Positions 34,454-42,749 of a stretch of DNA of 64,000 nucleotides are shown piece by piece. This DNA comes from Chryseobacterium rhizosphaerae (lineage in GTDB: Bacteria > Bacteroidota > Bacteroidia > Flavobacteriales > Weeksellaceae), in contig NZ_QNUF01000017.1 in assembly GCF_003385455.1 (NCBI RefSeq), positions 40,280 through 104,279 on the forward strand. The letters are read 5' to 3'. Position 1 is the first letter of the stretch. Each line of letters begins with the position of its first letter. The position numbers and the translations under genes were made by a program. Below the pieces are notes generated by a model. That model saw nothing but the letters and a program-made list of their open reading frames with translations. It did no database searches and had not been told where the DNA came from.

Positions 34454-34895
34454 CAATTCTTTTAAAATTTCCGTTTTTATCGAATTCCAGCTCCAGGCCG
34501 TTGGAAAGCTCCGCTTTATAGGACCATCTCTTTTTTTCTACCTTAACGATGGACGTATTCGGAAAATTACGGGTTGCATAATTTCTGATGGATAAAGGAA
34601 TAAAACCATAAGGCAACTTCTGATGTTTACCATCTACCTCTTTCCAGTTTCCATTACTATCAAATTCCATTTTCATTCCATTACTCAGGTATACTTTGTA
34701 TTCATCCACTCCATAGATCTCTCTGTCTTCAATCGCTGAACTTACAGGTATCCCTTTAAAGTGGAGAGCAAGAAAGGTTTTTGCCGTTTTAGGTAATTGA
34801 TTGACCTGGATCGCTCTGTCCTGTGCAGAAATAAAGCCTCCTGCCAACATGAAGATAAAAATAAATACTCCGGTGATTTTCTTTACATTTTTCAT
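34446..34895 (-). CDS. Periplasmic PepSY-like domain protein
   Basis: A 149-residue exported protein starting at ATG 34895, with a signal peptide (KKITGVFIFIFMLAGGFISAQ). Two PepSY-like repeats follow: LPKTAKTFLALHFKG with YKVYLSNGMKMEFDSNGNW, then RNYATRNFPNTSIVKV with YKAELSNGLELEFDKNGNF. This family is common in Bacteroidota as periplasmic proteins beside two-component systems and has a BLIP-like fold, without known catalysis. It lies upstream of the regulator-kinase pair on the same strand. Confidence 0.82.
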   Translation of the reverse strand: MKNVKKITGVFIFIFMLAGGFISAQDRAIQVNQLPKTAKTFLALHFKGIPVSSAIEDREIYGVDEYKVYLSNGMKMEFDSNGNWKEVDGKHQKLPYGFIPLSIRNYATRNFPNTSIVKVEKKRWSYKAELSNGLELEFDKNGNFKRIDD

Positions 34896-34992
34896 AACAT
34901 TAAGTTTTTCGTTATTATTATGAAGCAAAGGTCCAAATCAATTTAGGAAAGAATTGGGAAAAATGAAATGCAGCAAAAATTGGAGATAAAAA

Positions 34993-35023
34993 AAACCATT
35001 AAGAAAAGATTTCTCAATGGTTT
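34993..35023 (-). terminator. Terminator of HAD nucleotidase gene
   Basis: AAACCATT at 34993-35000 pairs with AATGGTTT at 35016-35023, with inner AGAAA/TTTCT pairing. On the minus strand it is followed by a T-tract. Confidence 0.75.
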
Positions 35024-35059
35024 AACTCTATTTTGTTGTAGACCTTACGGTCAGAAATT

Positions 35060-35755
35060 TTATAAGTATTCTTTGATTTGCTGAAGGTGGGTAATAGCCT
35101 TTAACCCGGCCTCCTTCTTATCTTCTTTATAAACATCAAAGAAAATAGAATCCATGCCGAAATTTTTTGCTCCCATAGCATCCGCAATCCAGTCATCACC
35201 AATCAGGATGCTTTCCTCTTTTTTAGCTTCCGAAAGCCCCAGAGAGTATTCAAAAATCTTAGGATTAGGTTTTCTTACCCCTATAGAATCTGCACTGGTA
35301 ATCGTTTCAAAATAAGGAGCAATTCCCGATAAAGTACACTTCCTTTCGGTTACATCCTGAAAACCATTAGAAATAATATGAAGCTTATAATTCTTTGCTT
35401 TTAAATATTCAAGGATGTCTTCGGCACCCTCTACCAATTCATTATATCCAACAATATTATCCAGGAAATTTTCTTCAAAATAATTGGAAAGTTCTTTGTT
35501 TTCTACTCCAAAATGTTTGAAGGAATCATAGAAACGGTGTTCTCTCAAATATTCTTTGCCAACAATTCCATCTCTGATTTTTTCCCAGAGGTCTTCATTG
35601 ATATCATGATAAACAGAGTGAAACTCCTCAAAGTCAATATTATACTTTGAGTTAATCTCCTGATCTTCAAAAAGGTCTTTGATGGTAAGGTAGGCATTTC
35701 TGCGGTGATCCCAGAGCGTATTGTCCAGATCAAAAAAAACGTGCTGCATTTTCAT
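35060..35755 (-). CDS. HAD-family nucleotidase (YjjG-like)
   Basis: A 231-residue HAD hydrolase. Motif I is FFDLDNTLWDH at the N-terminus, motif II SNGFQDV, motif III the Lys in VRKPNPKIF, and motif IV IGDDWIADAMGA. The alpha-helical cap lies between motifs I and II. YjjG relatives hydrolyse pyrimidine nucleoside monophosphates, including non-canonical ones, which fits a housecleaning role. ATG 35755 is preferred; the longer start at 35764 adds MCC before it, and 35749 also fits the family N-terminus. Confidence 0.87.
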   Translation of the reverse strand: MKMQHVFFDLDNTLWDHRRNAYLTIKDLFEDQEINSKYNIDFEEFHSVYHDINEDLWEKIRDGIVGKEYLREHRFYDSFKHFGVENKELSNYFEENFLDNIVGYNELVEGAEDILEYLKAKNYKLHIISNGFQDVTERKCTLSGIAPYFETITSADSIGVRKPNPKIFEYSLGLSEAKKEESILIGDDWIADAMGAKNFGMDSIFFDVYKEDKKEAGLKAITHLQQIKEYL

Positions 35756-35775
35756 ACAGCACAAAGTTAGTGATT

Positions 35776-35910
35776 TTAATTTTTTAAGATCGTATAATTT
35801 TTACTCTTACTTTTCACCACCTCAAGGCTTTTAGAAAAATTGAGTAAAAAATCAATGGTTTGTTTTTTAGGTTTCAAAGTTTTCACTTTTAAGGAATCAT
35901 TTTTTTTCAT
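35776..35910 (-). CDS. Small 44-residue basic protein
   Basis: A short ORF between the HAD and sigma factor genes on the minus strand. It reads about 44 residues and ends in TILKN. It has an ATG at 35910, an uninterrupted frame and a basic, helix-prone sequence (KPKKQTIDFLLNFSKSLEVV). From memory, similar small proteins with IDFLLNFSKSLEVV occur next to other genes in flavobacteria. No function is known. It is 47 bases downstream of the sigma factor gene and could be co-transcribed with it. Confidence 0.55.
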   Translation of the reverse strand: MKKNDSLKVKTLKPKKQTIDFLLNFSKSLEVVKSKSKNYTILKN

Positions 35911-35957
35911 AGGCGAAGTATGTTTTCCTTAAAACGTGAATTTTCACGAAATATTAT

Positions 35958-36548
35958 CTATCTGGTTAAGATTATATTATTTTCATCCATGATTTTTCTC
36001 AGGTTAATCAATGCATATCTTACTCTGCCTAAGGTAGTATTAATGCTCATATCAGTATGATCTGCAATTTCTTTAAAGCTCAGACCGTCAAAAAACCTCA
36101 GTTTGATCACTTCCTGCTGGTTTTGGGGAAGGAATTGCAGCATTCTCAACAGATCTTCCTGGATCTGATTGGTTACAAGCTGATCTTCAATATTTTCCGA
36201 AGGTTCCCGTATTAAATCAAAAATAGAATATTCGTCGGTTTCAAAAGTTGTTTCTGAAACTTTAATGTTTTTTGCTTTAGATCTGAAATGATCGATGATC
36301 AGGTTGTGAGAGATTCTTTTTGCCCAAAGAATAAATTTCCCTTCTTCGTTATAGCGTCCTTCTTTCAGCATAACGATGATTTTCATGAATGTATCCTGAA
36401 AAATATCGTTGGCTAAATCTTCATCATTAATTTTGTAAAAAATGAATGTAAACAGTTCTCTCTGATGGCGATGAATGAGGGTCGATAACGCTTCCTCATC
36501 ACCTTTCTGGTACAATGAAATTAGTAAACTATCCGATTTTGATTTCAT
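35958..36548 (-). CDS. ECF-type RNA polymerase sigma factor
   Basis: A 196-residue sigma-70 family factor of the extracytoplasmic type. Region 2 has FTFIFYKINDEDLANDIFQDTFMKII and KFILWAKRISHNLIIDHFR. Region 4 has LPQNQQEVIKLRFFDGLSFKEIADHTDMSINTTLGRVRYAL, the -35 binding helix-turn-helix. ATG 36548 gives MKSKSDSLLISLYQKGDEEALS, a normal N-terminus; four more residues precede it in the longer frame. No anti-sigma gene is adjacent, so regulation is not evident. The 44-residue ORF follows. Confidence 0.92.
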   Translation of the reverse strand: MKSKSDSLLISLYQKGDEEALSTLIHRHQRELFTFIFYKINDEDLANDIFQDTFMKIIVMLKEGRYNEEGKFILWAKRISHNLIIDHFRSKAKNIKVSETTFETDEYSIFDLIREPSENIEDQLVTNQIQEDLLRMLQFLPQNQQEVIKLRFFDGLSFKEIADHTDMSINTTLGRVRYALINLRKIMDENNIILTR

Positions 36549-36744
36549 AACTCTTCTCAATATAAATATTTGTAGACAGGTATTCCTCCAGATATTTCAT
36601 CTGGCTTTTGCTGTATATACAAAACAGTTTTCTAGAGTAGAGTCTCTTCAATAGGCGGCACAATTATATTATGATGTAAATATAATCATTTTTTAATAAC
36701 TGTTAACTTATTATTAAATTTTCACAAGAAAAATTTAAAAAAAG

Positions 36745-37236
36745 TTACTTAAACATGTCATGAATAAATACAGTTGGGATATTTAATGTAAAATTAATAT
36801 TTAACCCTTTCATTTCTTTTCCGTTTAAACGGGCGTCTCCGATAGGAAAAGCATACCCTCCTGTAAGATCCAGCATTCCAAATAAGGTAACTCCAATTTT
36901 CGGAGCAATATATTTATTTGTTCCCTCTGCACCCATTAAAAAATAATAAGAATGGTAGAAGTCAACATTTTTTGCAAAATTGAGCAGTACATCAGCCTGC
37001 AGCTTTGGCATAATAGCAAACTTGGAGTCTGCAACTCCCATCAGCGCAGAACCGCCTAATCTATAAATTACATCATCATTTTTCAGGAAAAGCAATTTAC
37101 CTCCTAATTCCCCAAAACTCTGATTCTGGTAGGTATATCCCACACTGATCATTTTATGCATGGTATATTGGGCTTTTACTAATGTGCTTAGAAAAAACAG
37201 GGAGAGTACAGCAACTGCAGTTCGAAAATTCATCAT
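36745..37236 (-). CDS. Small outer-membrane beta-barrel-like protein
   Basis: A 163-residue exported protein with a signal peptide (MNFRTAVAVLSLFFLSTLVKAQ) after an ATGATG double start. The mature part has short amphipathic strands such as KMISVGYTYQNQSF, GVADSKFAIMPKLQADVLLNF, and a C-terminal LNINFTLNIPTVFIHDMFK. This suggests a small outer-membrane barrel. No family is recognised with certainty. It is downstream of metK on the same strand, separated by a terminator. Confidence 0.65.
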   Translation of the reverse strand: MMNFRTAVAVLSLFFLSTLVKAQYTMHKMISVGYTYQNQSFGELGGKLLFLKNDDVIYRLGGSALMGVADSKFAIMPKLQADVLLNFAKNVDFYHSYYFLMGAEGTNKYIAPKIGVTLFGMLDLTGGYAFPIGDARLNGKEMKGLNINFTLNIPTVFIHDMFK

Positions 37237-37269
37237 CTTTCAATTAATTAAAGTGTAAAATTAAAAAAA

Positions 37270-37295
37270 ACTGCCTTATCAAAAGATAAAGCAGT
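37270..37295 (-). terminator. Terminator of metK
   Basis: The stem ACTGC-C-TTATC at 37270-37280 pairs with GATAA-A-GCAGT at 37285-37295 (one mismatch) around loop AAAA. It is followed on the minus strand by eight or more T residues. Confidence 0.8.
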
Positions 37296-37318
37296 CATTT
37301 ATTATGGTAAAGAAAAAA

Positions 37319-38599
37319 TTAAATTCCGAAAGCGGCTTTAATTTCCTCTACTTTGTCTAATTTTTCCCACGTGAAGAATTCAAGATCTTTCAGCGTAAGT
37401 TCATTCTTATGTCCCTTATTGAACGTTTTATCAGCTACATAATGATCTTTACCCATGTGACCGTAAGAAGCCGTTTCCAAATAGATAGGGTTTCTTAATT
37501 TTAGATTCTGCTCAATAGCATAAGGTCTCAAATCAAAGATTCCTGAAACTTTTTTAGCAATTTCGCCATCATGAAGATCCACTTTTGCAGTTCCATAGGT
37601 ATTAATATATAATCCACAAGGTTCTGCTACACCGATTGCATAAGAAACCTGTACCAAAACTTCGTCAGCAATACCAGCAGCTACTAAGTTTTTAGCAATA
37701 TGTCTTGTTGCATAGGCAGCACTTCTGTCTACTTTTGAAGGGTCTTTTCCAGAGAAAGCACCACCACCGTGAGCTCCTTTTCCACCGTAAGTATCTACAA
37801 TGATTTTTCTACCTGTAAGACCGGTATCTCCGTGAGGTCCTCCGATAACGAATTTACCTGTCGGGTTGATATGGTATTTGATCTGATCGTTGAATAAAGC
37901 TTTGATCTCTTCAGTCTGCTGTGCAACCACTCTAGGTACCAGGATATTCTTGATATCTTCACGGATCTTGTTCAGCATTTCTTCTTCAGTTCCGAAGTCA
38001 TCATGCTGCGTAGAAACTACAATAGAATCAATTCTGATTGGTTTGTGATCATCAGAATATTCAATAGTTACCTGGCTTTTTGCATCCGGACGAAGATAAG
38101 GGATCTCTTTATTTTCTCTTCTGATATTGGAAAGTTCTTTAAGGATTGTATGAGCTAAATCTAAAGCAAGAGGCATATAGTTTGCCGTTTCATTAGTTGC
38201 ATAACCGAACATCATCCCCTGGTCACCAGCTCCCTGTGCGTTAGCTTTAGCTTCGAAAGACTCATCTGTTACAGCTCTGTCTACTCCCTGGTTGATATCG
38301 GGAGACTGCTCATGGATGGCGGAGATCACTCCACAAGAATCTCCATTGAACATATATTCCCCTTTTGTATATCCAATTCCATTGATTACTTCTCTGGCAA
38401 TTGTCTGAACATCAAGGTAGGCATCGGATTTTACTTCTCCTGCCAATACTACCTGCCCTGTCGTCACAAGAGTTTCACAGGCAACTTTTGAACTTTTATC
38501 GTATGCTAAAAAGTGGTCGATTAATGCGTCGGAAATCTGATCGGCGATTTTATCCGGATGTCCTTCTGAAACAGATTCAGATGTAAATAAATAAGACAT
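37319..38599 (-). CDS. metK: S-adenosylmethionine synthetase
   Basis: A 426-residue methionine adenosyltransferase, converting methionine and ATP to S-adenosylmethionine in the cytoplasm. Signatures: [22 protein letters not shown] at the N-terminus (catalytic His), [12 protein letters not shown] (P-loop-like), and [25 protein letters not shown] late. Length is a little above the 380-400 of proteobacterial MetK, as is usual in Bacteroidota. A SAM-II riboswitch and a consensus promoter precede it, so expression should be lowered by its own product. It is monocistronic with a terminator. Confidence 0.97.
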   Translation of the reverse strand: MSYLFTSESVSEGHPDKIADQISDALIDHFLAYDKSSKVACETLVTTGQVVLAGEVKSDAYLDVQTIAREVINGIGYTKGEYMFNGDSCGVISAIHEQSPDINQGVDRAVTDESFEAKANAQGAGDQGMMFGYATNETANYMPLALDLAHTILKELSNIRRENKEIPYLRPDAKSQVTIEYSDDHKPIRIDSIVVSTQHDDFGTEEEMLNKIREDIKNILVPRVVAQQTEEIKALFNDQIKYHINPTGKFVIGGPHGDTGLTGRKIIVDTYGGKGAHGGGAFSGKDPSKVDRSAAYATRHIAKNLVAAGIADEVLVQVSYAIGVAEPCGLYINTYGTAKVDLHDGEIAKKVSGIFDLRPYAIEQNLKLRNPIYLETASYGHMGKDHYVADKTFNKGHKNELTLKDLEFFTWEKLDKVEEIKAAFGI

Positions 38600-38663
38600 A
38601 TTATTCTTTGTTTTTTAGATTAAAAAATTTTGAAGAAAAATAAGAATAAAATTGCCCAAAAAG

Positions 38664-38720
38664 AATACTGTTTTAGCATTTTTTTATAGAGGTTGCAATC
38701 AGGTCAAATTTTTCCTCGTC
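38664..38720 (-). ncRNA. SAM-II riboswitch upstream of metK
   Basis: On the minus strand a pseudoknot of the SAM-II class is visible. P1 is GAGG (38717-38714) with CCTC (38692-38689). Loop 1 ends ATTTGACCTGATTGCAA, matching the known SAM-II loop at about 14 of 17 positions. The linker is followed by the conserved GCTAAAA (38677-38671) and CAG (38670-38668), which can pair with CTG of loop 1 for the pseudoknot. It lies about 65 bases before the metK ATG and just after the predicted transcription start, as expected for SAM-controlled metK. Confidence 0.85.
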
Positions 38721-38731
38721 GTAAACGTCAG

Positions 38732-38763
38732 CAAATTTAAGCACTATTTTTCTAATACTCAAA
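38732..38763 (-). promoter_or_regulatory. metK promoter
   Basis: On the minus strand, -33 TTTG at 38763-38760 and -7 TAAATTTG at 38739-38732 are 20 bases apart, a full Bacteroidota consensus. Transcription would begin near 38726, a few bases before riboswitch stem P1. Confidence 0.75.
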
Positions 38764-38827
38764 AATTTTGTTTACTAATTATAATTTTGTTTAAATTAAT
38801 GACTTATATCATTTTAGAACATTCTGA

Positions 38828-39778
38828 TTATTGTGGCTTTATGCTTACAAATTCTTTAGGACTTTCATGATAGTTCAATTTAAGCTCTAAAGAAGTTTTG
38901 ATAGAATGTGATAATTCGTCAATAATTTTTTGTTTAAAGGTCGGCTTATAATATATAATACTGATCTCTCTGTATGGGAATGGCTTCTTAAATCTGAAGA
39001 CATTTTTTTTCTGCTCTTCTGAAAGCTGACTCAGGGCCAGTTCCGGTAAAATACTAATCCCTCCTACTTTATCTACCATATGTACCAAAGTCTGGATATT
39101 GGAAGCTAAGAAATCCAAGTTTTTAGGCTTTAATGTATTTTCTTTCAGGTGGCAGATATTTTCGAACTGATTTCTAAGGCAGTTTCCTTCTTCAAGTAAC
39201 CACACTTTTTCTACATTCAGGTCTTCAGGAATAATATAAGCATTCTTTTTGTTCGCTTCAGTATTGGAGCTATAGATCATCAGTTCTTCATTGAATAAGA
39301 AATCCTGATAAAATTCATCAGCGGTATCATAAGGAGTTGAAATAATTCCTGCATCCAGTTCCCCTGCTTTTAACGCCTTGATAATATTATCCGTTGTCAT
39401 CTCCTTTACATTCATCTGAATTTTAGGATTATCCTCCAAAAATTTAAAGATTTCCGTAGGCAGAATAAAAGAAGAAACAGTTGGGATAATACCCAGATTG
39501 ATGGTTCCTCCTAAAATATTATTCAAAAGATTCGCTTTGTTTTTCAGCTCATTGACAGATTCTATAATAACCTTAGCCTGATCAATGATCTGAAGTCCTA
39601 CATCTGTAGTACGGATCGGGTGTGTAGTTCTGTCAAAAACCTTCACATCCAGTTCATCCTCAAATTTCTGTATCATGGCACTTAAGGTAGGCTGGGTAAT
39701 GAAGCATGCCTGGGCTGCTTTACCAAAATGTTTATACTTATCAACAGCGATAAGATACTCCAGTTGCTGAATGTTCAT
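38828..39778 (-). CDS. oxyR: OxyR-like LysR-family regulator
   Basis: A 316-residue LysR-type regulator. The N-terminal helix-turn-helix is MNIQQLEYLIAVDKYKHFGKAAQACFITQPTLSAMIQKFEDEL, and a substrate-binding domain follows. Two cysteines occur in the stretch EEGNCLRNQFENICHL, matching the region where OxyR carries its peroxide-sensing Cys pair. It diverges from the catalase gene, the classical OxyR-target arrangement. It is assigned OxyR on that basis. The divergent region contains a palindrome that could be its site. Confidence 0.85.
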   Translation of the reverse strand: MNIQQLEYLIAVDKYKHFGKAAQACFITQPTLSAMIQKFEDELDVKVFDRTTHPIRTTDVGLQIIDQAKVIIESVNELKNKANLLNNILGGTINLGIIPTVSSFILPTEIFKFLEDNPKIQMNVKEMTTDNIIKALKAGELDAGIISTPYDTADEFYQDFLFNEELMIYSSNTEANKKNAYIIPEDLNVEKVWLLEEGNCLRNQFENICHLKENTLKPKNLDFLASNIQTLVHMVDKVGGISILPELALSQLSEEQKKNVFRFKKPFPYREISIIYYKPTFKQKIIDELSHSIKTSLELKLNYHESPKEFVSIKPQ

Positions 39779-39798
39779 TTGATTAATATTATCTATTA

Positions 39799-39806
39799 CA
39801 AAGATA
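39799..39806 (-). promoter_or_regulatory. -7 box of oxyR-like gene
   Basis: TATCTTTG on the minus strand fits TAnnTTTG and lies 21 bases before the regulator's ATG. Confidence 0.45.
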
Positions 39807-39813
39807 TAATGTT

Positions 39814-39848
39814 TTTGCTATTAGCAATTAAAAATTCAAGTAAATTTG
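39814..39848 (+). promoter_or_regulatory. katA promoter with overlapping palindrome
   Basis: -33 TTTG at 39814-39817 and -7 TAAATTTG at 39841-39848 (23-base spacing). The 13-base palindrome TTGCTATTAGCAA at 39815-39827 overlaps the -33 box and is a candidate operator for the divergent LysR-type regulator; that role is inferred. Confidence 0.5.
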
Positions 39849-39911
39849 ATATTCACTACCTTTACAGTGGTATTTAGAAAATAAGAAAACAATTATTCAA
39901 ATCATCGATAT

Positions 39912-41399
39912 ATGGATTCTAAAAAATTAACGTTAAGTAACGGCACGCCTTATTTTGAGCATCAGGATTCCCAGACGGTAGGACCAAGAGGCCCGGTATT
40001 GCTGCAAGACTTTGTTCTTCAGGAAAACCTTGCCCATTTCGTTAGGGAAAGAATACCTGAAAGAATTGTACACGCTAAAGGAAGCGGAGCTTACGGAACC
40101 TTTACCGTAACCCATGATATCAGTAAATATACAAAAGCAAAGCTATTTTCAAAAGTAGGCAATTCATGCAGGATGTTTGCCAGATTTTCTACGGTAGGAG
40201 GAGAAAAAGGAAGTGCAGATACGGCAAGAGACCCACGGGGTTTTGCTTTAAAATTTTATACAGAAGATGGAAACTGGGATCTTGTAGGGAACAACACTCC
40301 TGTTTTCTTTATTAAGGATGCCAAGAAATTTCCGGATTTTATACATACTCAAAAAAGACTTCCTAAAACCAATTTAAAGAGTGCCACTATGATGTGGGAT
40401 TTCTGGAGTCTCAACCCGGAATCTCTTCATCAGGTTCTTATTTTAATGTCAGACAGAGGAACCCCTTATGGTTTCAGACATATGCATGGTTTCGGATCTC
40501 ACACTTTTTCTATGATCAATGAGCAGAATGAAAGAGTATGGGTAAAGTTCCATTTCAAAACAAAACAGGGGGTAAAAAACTTCACGGATGAGGAAGCTGT
40601 AAAAATGGCAGGAGAAAATCCTGACTTTGCACAGGAAGATCTTTGCCATTCTATTGAGAATGGAGATTTCCCGAAATGGACTATGTATATCCAGGTGATG
40701 ACAGAAGACCAGGCAAAAGATTTCAGATGGAATCCTTTTGATGTTACTAAAGTGTGGTTCCATGATGACTTCCCTCTTATTGAAGTAGGTGAAATGGAAC
40801 TCAATGAAGTTCCTGTCAATTATTTTGCCCATGTTGAGCAGTCTACGTTTTCTCCCAGCAGCCTGATAAACGGGATCAGCTTTTCACCGGACAAAATGCT
40901 TCAGGGAAGATTGTTCTCTTATCCTGATGCTCACCGATACAGAGTAGGAGTAAATGCCCATCAGCTGGAGGTGAACAGATGTCCTTTTGCGGTTAATAAT
41001 TATCAGAGAGATGGCTATATGGCAGATTCAAGCCAGTATCAGGATAAACCTAATTATCACCCCAACAGTTTTGATGACATCACGCCTGATCCCTCTTATA
41101 AGAACTATGAGTATGAATTAGATAGCGCCCATGTGGCCAACTATAACAGAAATGAAAACGACAGTGATCATTATACTCAGCCAGGGCTTCTTTACTCAAA
41201 AGCAATGAACGCTGAAGACAGAGAACACCTGATTAACAACATCGTAGAAAGCATGAAAGGGATATCAGGACCTAAGGGAGAAGAGATCATCAACAGGCAA
41301 TTATGTCACTTTTTTAGGGCTAATATCGAACTTGGCATGAGAGTGGCTTCCCAATTAAATGTCAATATCGATGCAAATATGATGAATCATTCCAAATAA
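39912..41399 (+). CDS. katA: Haem catalase
   Basis: A 495-residue monofunctional catalase (clade of small-subunit haem enzymes), splitting hydrogen peroxide in the cytoplasm. The catalytic His54 is in RIPERIVHAKGSGAYGTF, the conserved Asn lies in NWDLVGNNTPVFFIKD, and the proximal haem Tyr is in RLFSYPDAHRYRVG. Other family blocks (RDPRGFALKFYTEDGNWD, HMHGFGSHTFS) are intact. It is divergent from the OxyR-like gene and likely peroxide-induced. A stem-loop with a T-tract follows. Confidence 0.97.
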   Translation: MDSKKLTLSNGTPYFEHQDSQTVGPRGPVLLQDFVLQENLAHFVRERIPERIVHAKGSGAYGTFTVTHDISKYTKAKLFSKVGNSCRMFARFSTVGGEKGSADTARDPRGFALKFYTEDGNWDLVGNNTPVFFIKDAKKFPDFIHTQKRLPKTNLKSATMMWDFWSLNPESLHQVLILMSDRGTPYGFRHMHGFGSHTFSMINEQNERVWVKFHFKTKQGVKNFTDEEAVKMAGENPDFAQEDLCHSIENGDFPKWTMYIQVMTEDQAKDFRWNPFDVTKVWFHDDFPLIEVGEMELNEVPVNYFAHVEQSTFSPSSLINGISFSPDKMLQGRLFSYPDAHRYRVGVNAHQLEVNRCPFAVNNYQRDGYMADSSQYQDKPNYHPNSFDDITPDPSYKNYEYELDSAHVANYNRNENDSDHYTQPGLLYSKAMNAEDREHLINNIVESMKGISGPKGEEIINRQLCHFFRANIELGMRVASQLNVNIDANMMNHSK

Positions 41400-41420
41400 T
41401 CATATTGAACAATAAATTAA

Positions 41421-41456
41421 AAAAAAGGAAAAAAAAATAATATTTTTTCCTTTTTT
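41421..41456 (+). terminator. Terminator of katA
   Basis: A 14-bp A/T-rich stem, AAAAAAGGAAAAAA at 41421-41434 with TTTTTTCCTTTTTT at 41443-41456, then TT. Weak G/C content but symmetrical and followed by T residues. Confidence 0.6.
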
Positions 41457-41504
41457 TTGTAAAAAATTCATAATTTGCAGAGGATGATATTTCAAAGTGG
41501 AAAA

Positions 41505-42272
41505 ATGAGTTACGAAAATATATTATTAAAAAAAGAAGATAAAGTATCTATCATTATCATAAACAGACCTGAGAGTTTAAATGCATTAAATGCAAAAACT
41601 ATTCAGGAGATCAGTACCGCAATGGATGAACTTAATTCCGACCATTCCTGCAGGGTTATTATCCTTACGGGAAGTGGTGAAAAGTCTTTTGTGGCCGGTG
41701 CTGATATCAAAGAATTTAGCGAGTTTGGACAAGAAAAAGCTGAAGAGCTTGCCCGAAACGGACAAAATTCACTGTTTAACAAAATTGAAAATATGTCTAA
41801 ACCTGTCATTGCAGCCGTTAACGGTTTTGCATTGGGAGGAGGTTTAGAGCTTGCTATGGCATGCCACATCAGATATGCATCGGAAAACGCCAGATTGGGT
41901 CTTCCTGAAGTAACGCTGGGATTAATCCCGGGATACGGAGGAACACAAAGGCTTCCTAAGCTTGTCGGAAAAGGTATTGCCAACGAAATGATCTTCTCAG
42001 CCAAAATGGTTCCTGCTCAAAAGGCAAAAGAAATCGGACTGGTGAATGAAGTATACCCTATTGACGAATTATTAACCAAAACGAAAGAATTAGCGAACAT
42101 TATTGCCCACAATTCACCAATGGCAATATCTAAGGCTATCCACGCCGTGAATTTATCTGATACGGAGAAAGGTTTTGAAACTGAAATCAAGTATTTCGGG
42201 GAGCTTTTTGAAATGGACGATAAGAAAGAAGGAGTAAGTGCTTTCCTAGAGAAAAGAAAGCCAAACTTCTAA
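41505..42272 (+). CDS. Enoyl-CoA hydratase / isomerase (crotonase family)
   Basis: A 255-residue crotonase-fold enzyme, adding water to enoyl-CoA. Blocks: NRPESLNALNAKTI, GEKSFVAGADIKEF (oxyanion hole), GFALGGGLELAMACHIR, and LPEVTLGLIPGYGGTQRLPKLVG with the catalytic Glu positions. ATG 41505 was chosen: MSYENILLKKED fits the family, and a -7 box TAATTTGC (41471-41478) lies before it. The longer in-frame start at 41475 would overlap this promoter. The substrate is probably short-chain (beta-oxidation). Confidence 0.9.
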   Translation: MSYENILLKKEDKVSIIIINRPESLNALNAKTIQEISTAMDELNSDHSCRVIILTGSGEKSFVAGADIKEFSEFGQEKAEELARNGQNSLFNKIENMSKPVIAAVNGFALGGGLELAMACHIRYASENARLGLPEVTLGLIPGYGGTQRLPKLVGKGIANEMIFSAKMVPAQKAKEIGLVNEVYPIDELLTKTKELANIIAHNSPMAISKAIHAVNLSDTEKGFETEIKYFGELFEMDDKKEGVSAFLEKRKPNF

Positions 42273-42320
42273 ACTTTCAAGCTTTTAATCCAATTATTTC
42301 GAAAAAACTAATGCTGCGGT

Positions 42321-42743
42321 ATGAATAAGTTTGACAAGGCTTATCTAAAAATGGCTCAGGAATGGGCAAAACTCTCCTACTGTAAGAGAAAACAGGTGGG
42401 AGCTCTTATCGTAAAAGATAGGATGATTATTTCAGACGGTTACAACGGAACTCCTTCGGGGTTTGAGAACTGCTGTGAAAATGAAGAGGGGAAAACGCAC
42501 TGGTATGTACTGCATGCGGAGGCTAATGCTATATTAAAGCTGGCAGCTTCCACTCAGTCTGCAAAAGGGGCAACGCTATATCTAACGCTGTCGCCTTGTA
42601 AAGAATGCAGTAAACTAATCCTGCAGGCAGGAATTACAAGACTGGTGTATATTAATGAGTATTCGGATGAAGACGGCATCTCGTTCCTGAAAAACCATGG
42701 TATTGAAATAGAACAAATATCGGACTGTGAACTAAAAAAATAA
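42321..42743 (+). CDS. dCMP deaminase family protein
   Basis: A 140-residue zinc-dependent deaminase. The zinc motif is HAEANAIL (His, catalytic Glu) and PCKECSKLI (two Cys), with VGALIVKDRMIISDGYNGTPSGFENCCE before it, the dCMP deaminase pattern rather than tRNA adenosine deaminase. It converts dCMP to dUMP, feeding dTMP synthesis. The downstream xerD gene starts 6 bases after its stop, so the two are probably co-transcribed. Confidence 0.9.
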   Translation: MNKFDKAYLKMAQEWAKLSYCKRKQVGALIVKDRMIISDGYNGTPSGFENCCENEEGKTHWYVLHAEANAILKLAASTQSAKGATLYLTLSPCKECSKLILQAGITRLVYINEYSDEDGISFLKNHGIEIEQISDCELKK

Positions 42744-42749
42744 GCACAA

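Noticed and set aside
38652..38870. 72-residue ORF on the plus strand upstream of metK
   Set aside because: It runs antisense through the SAM-II riboswitch and metK promoter and has no family features.
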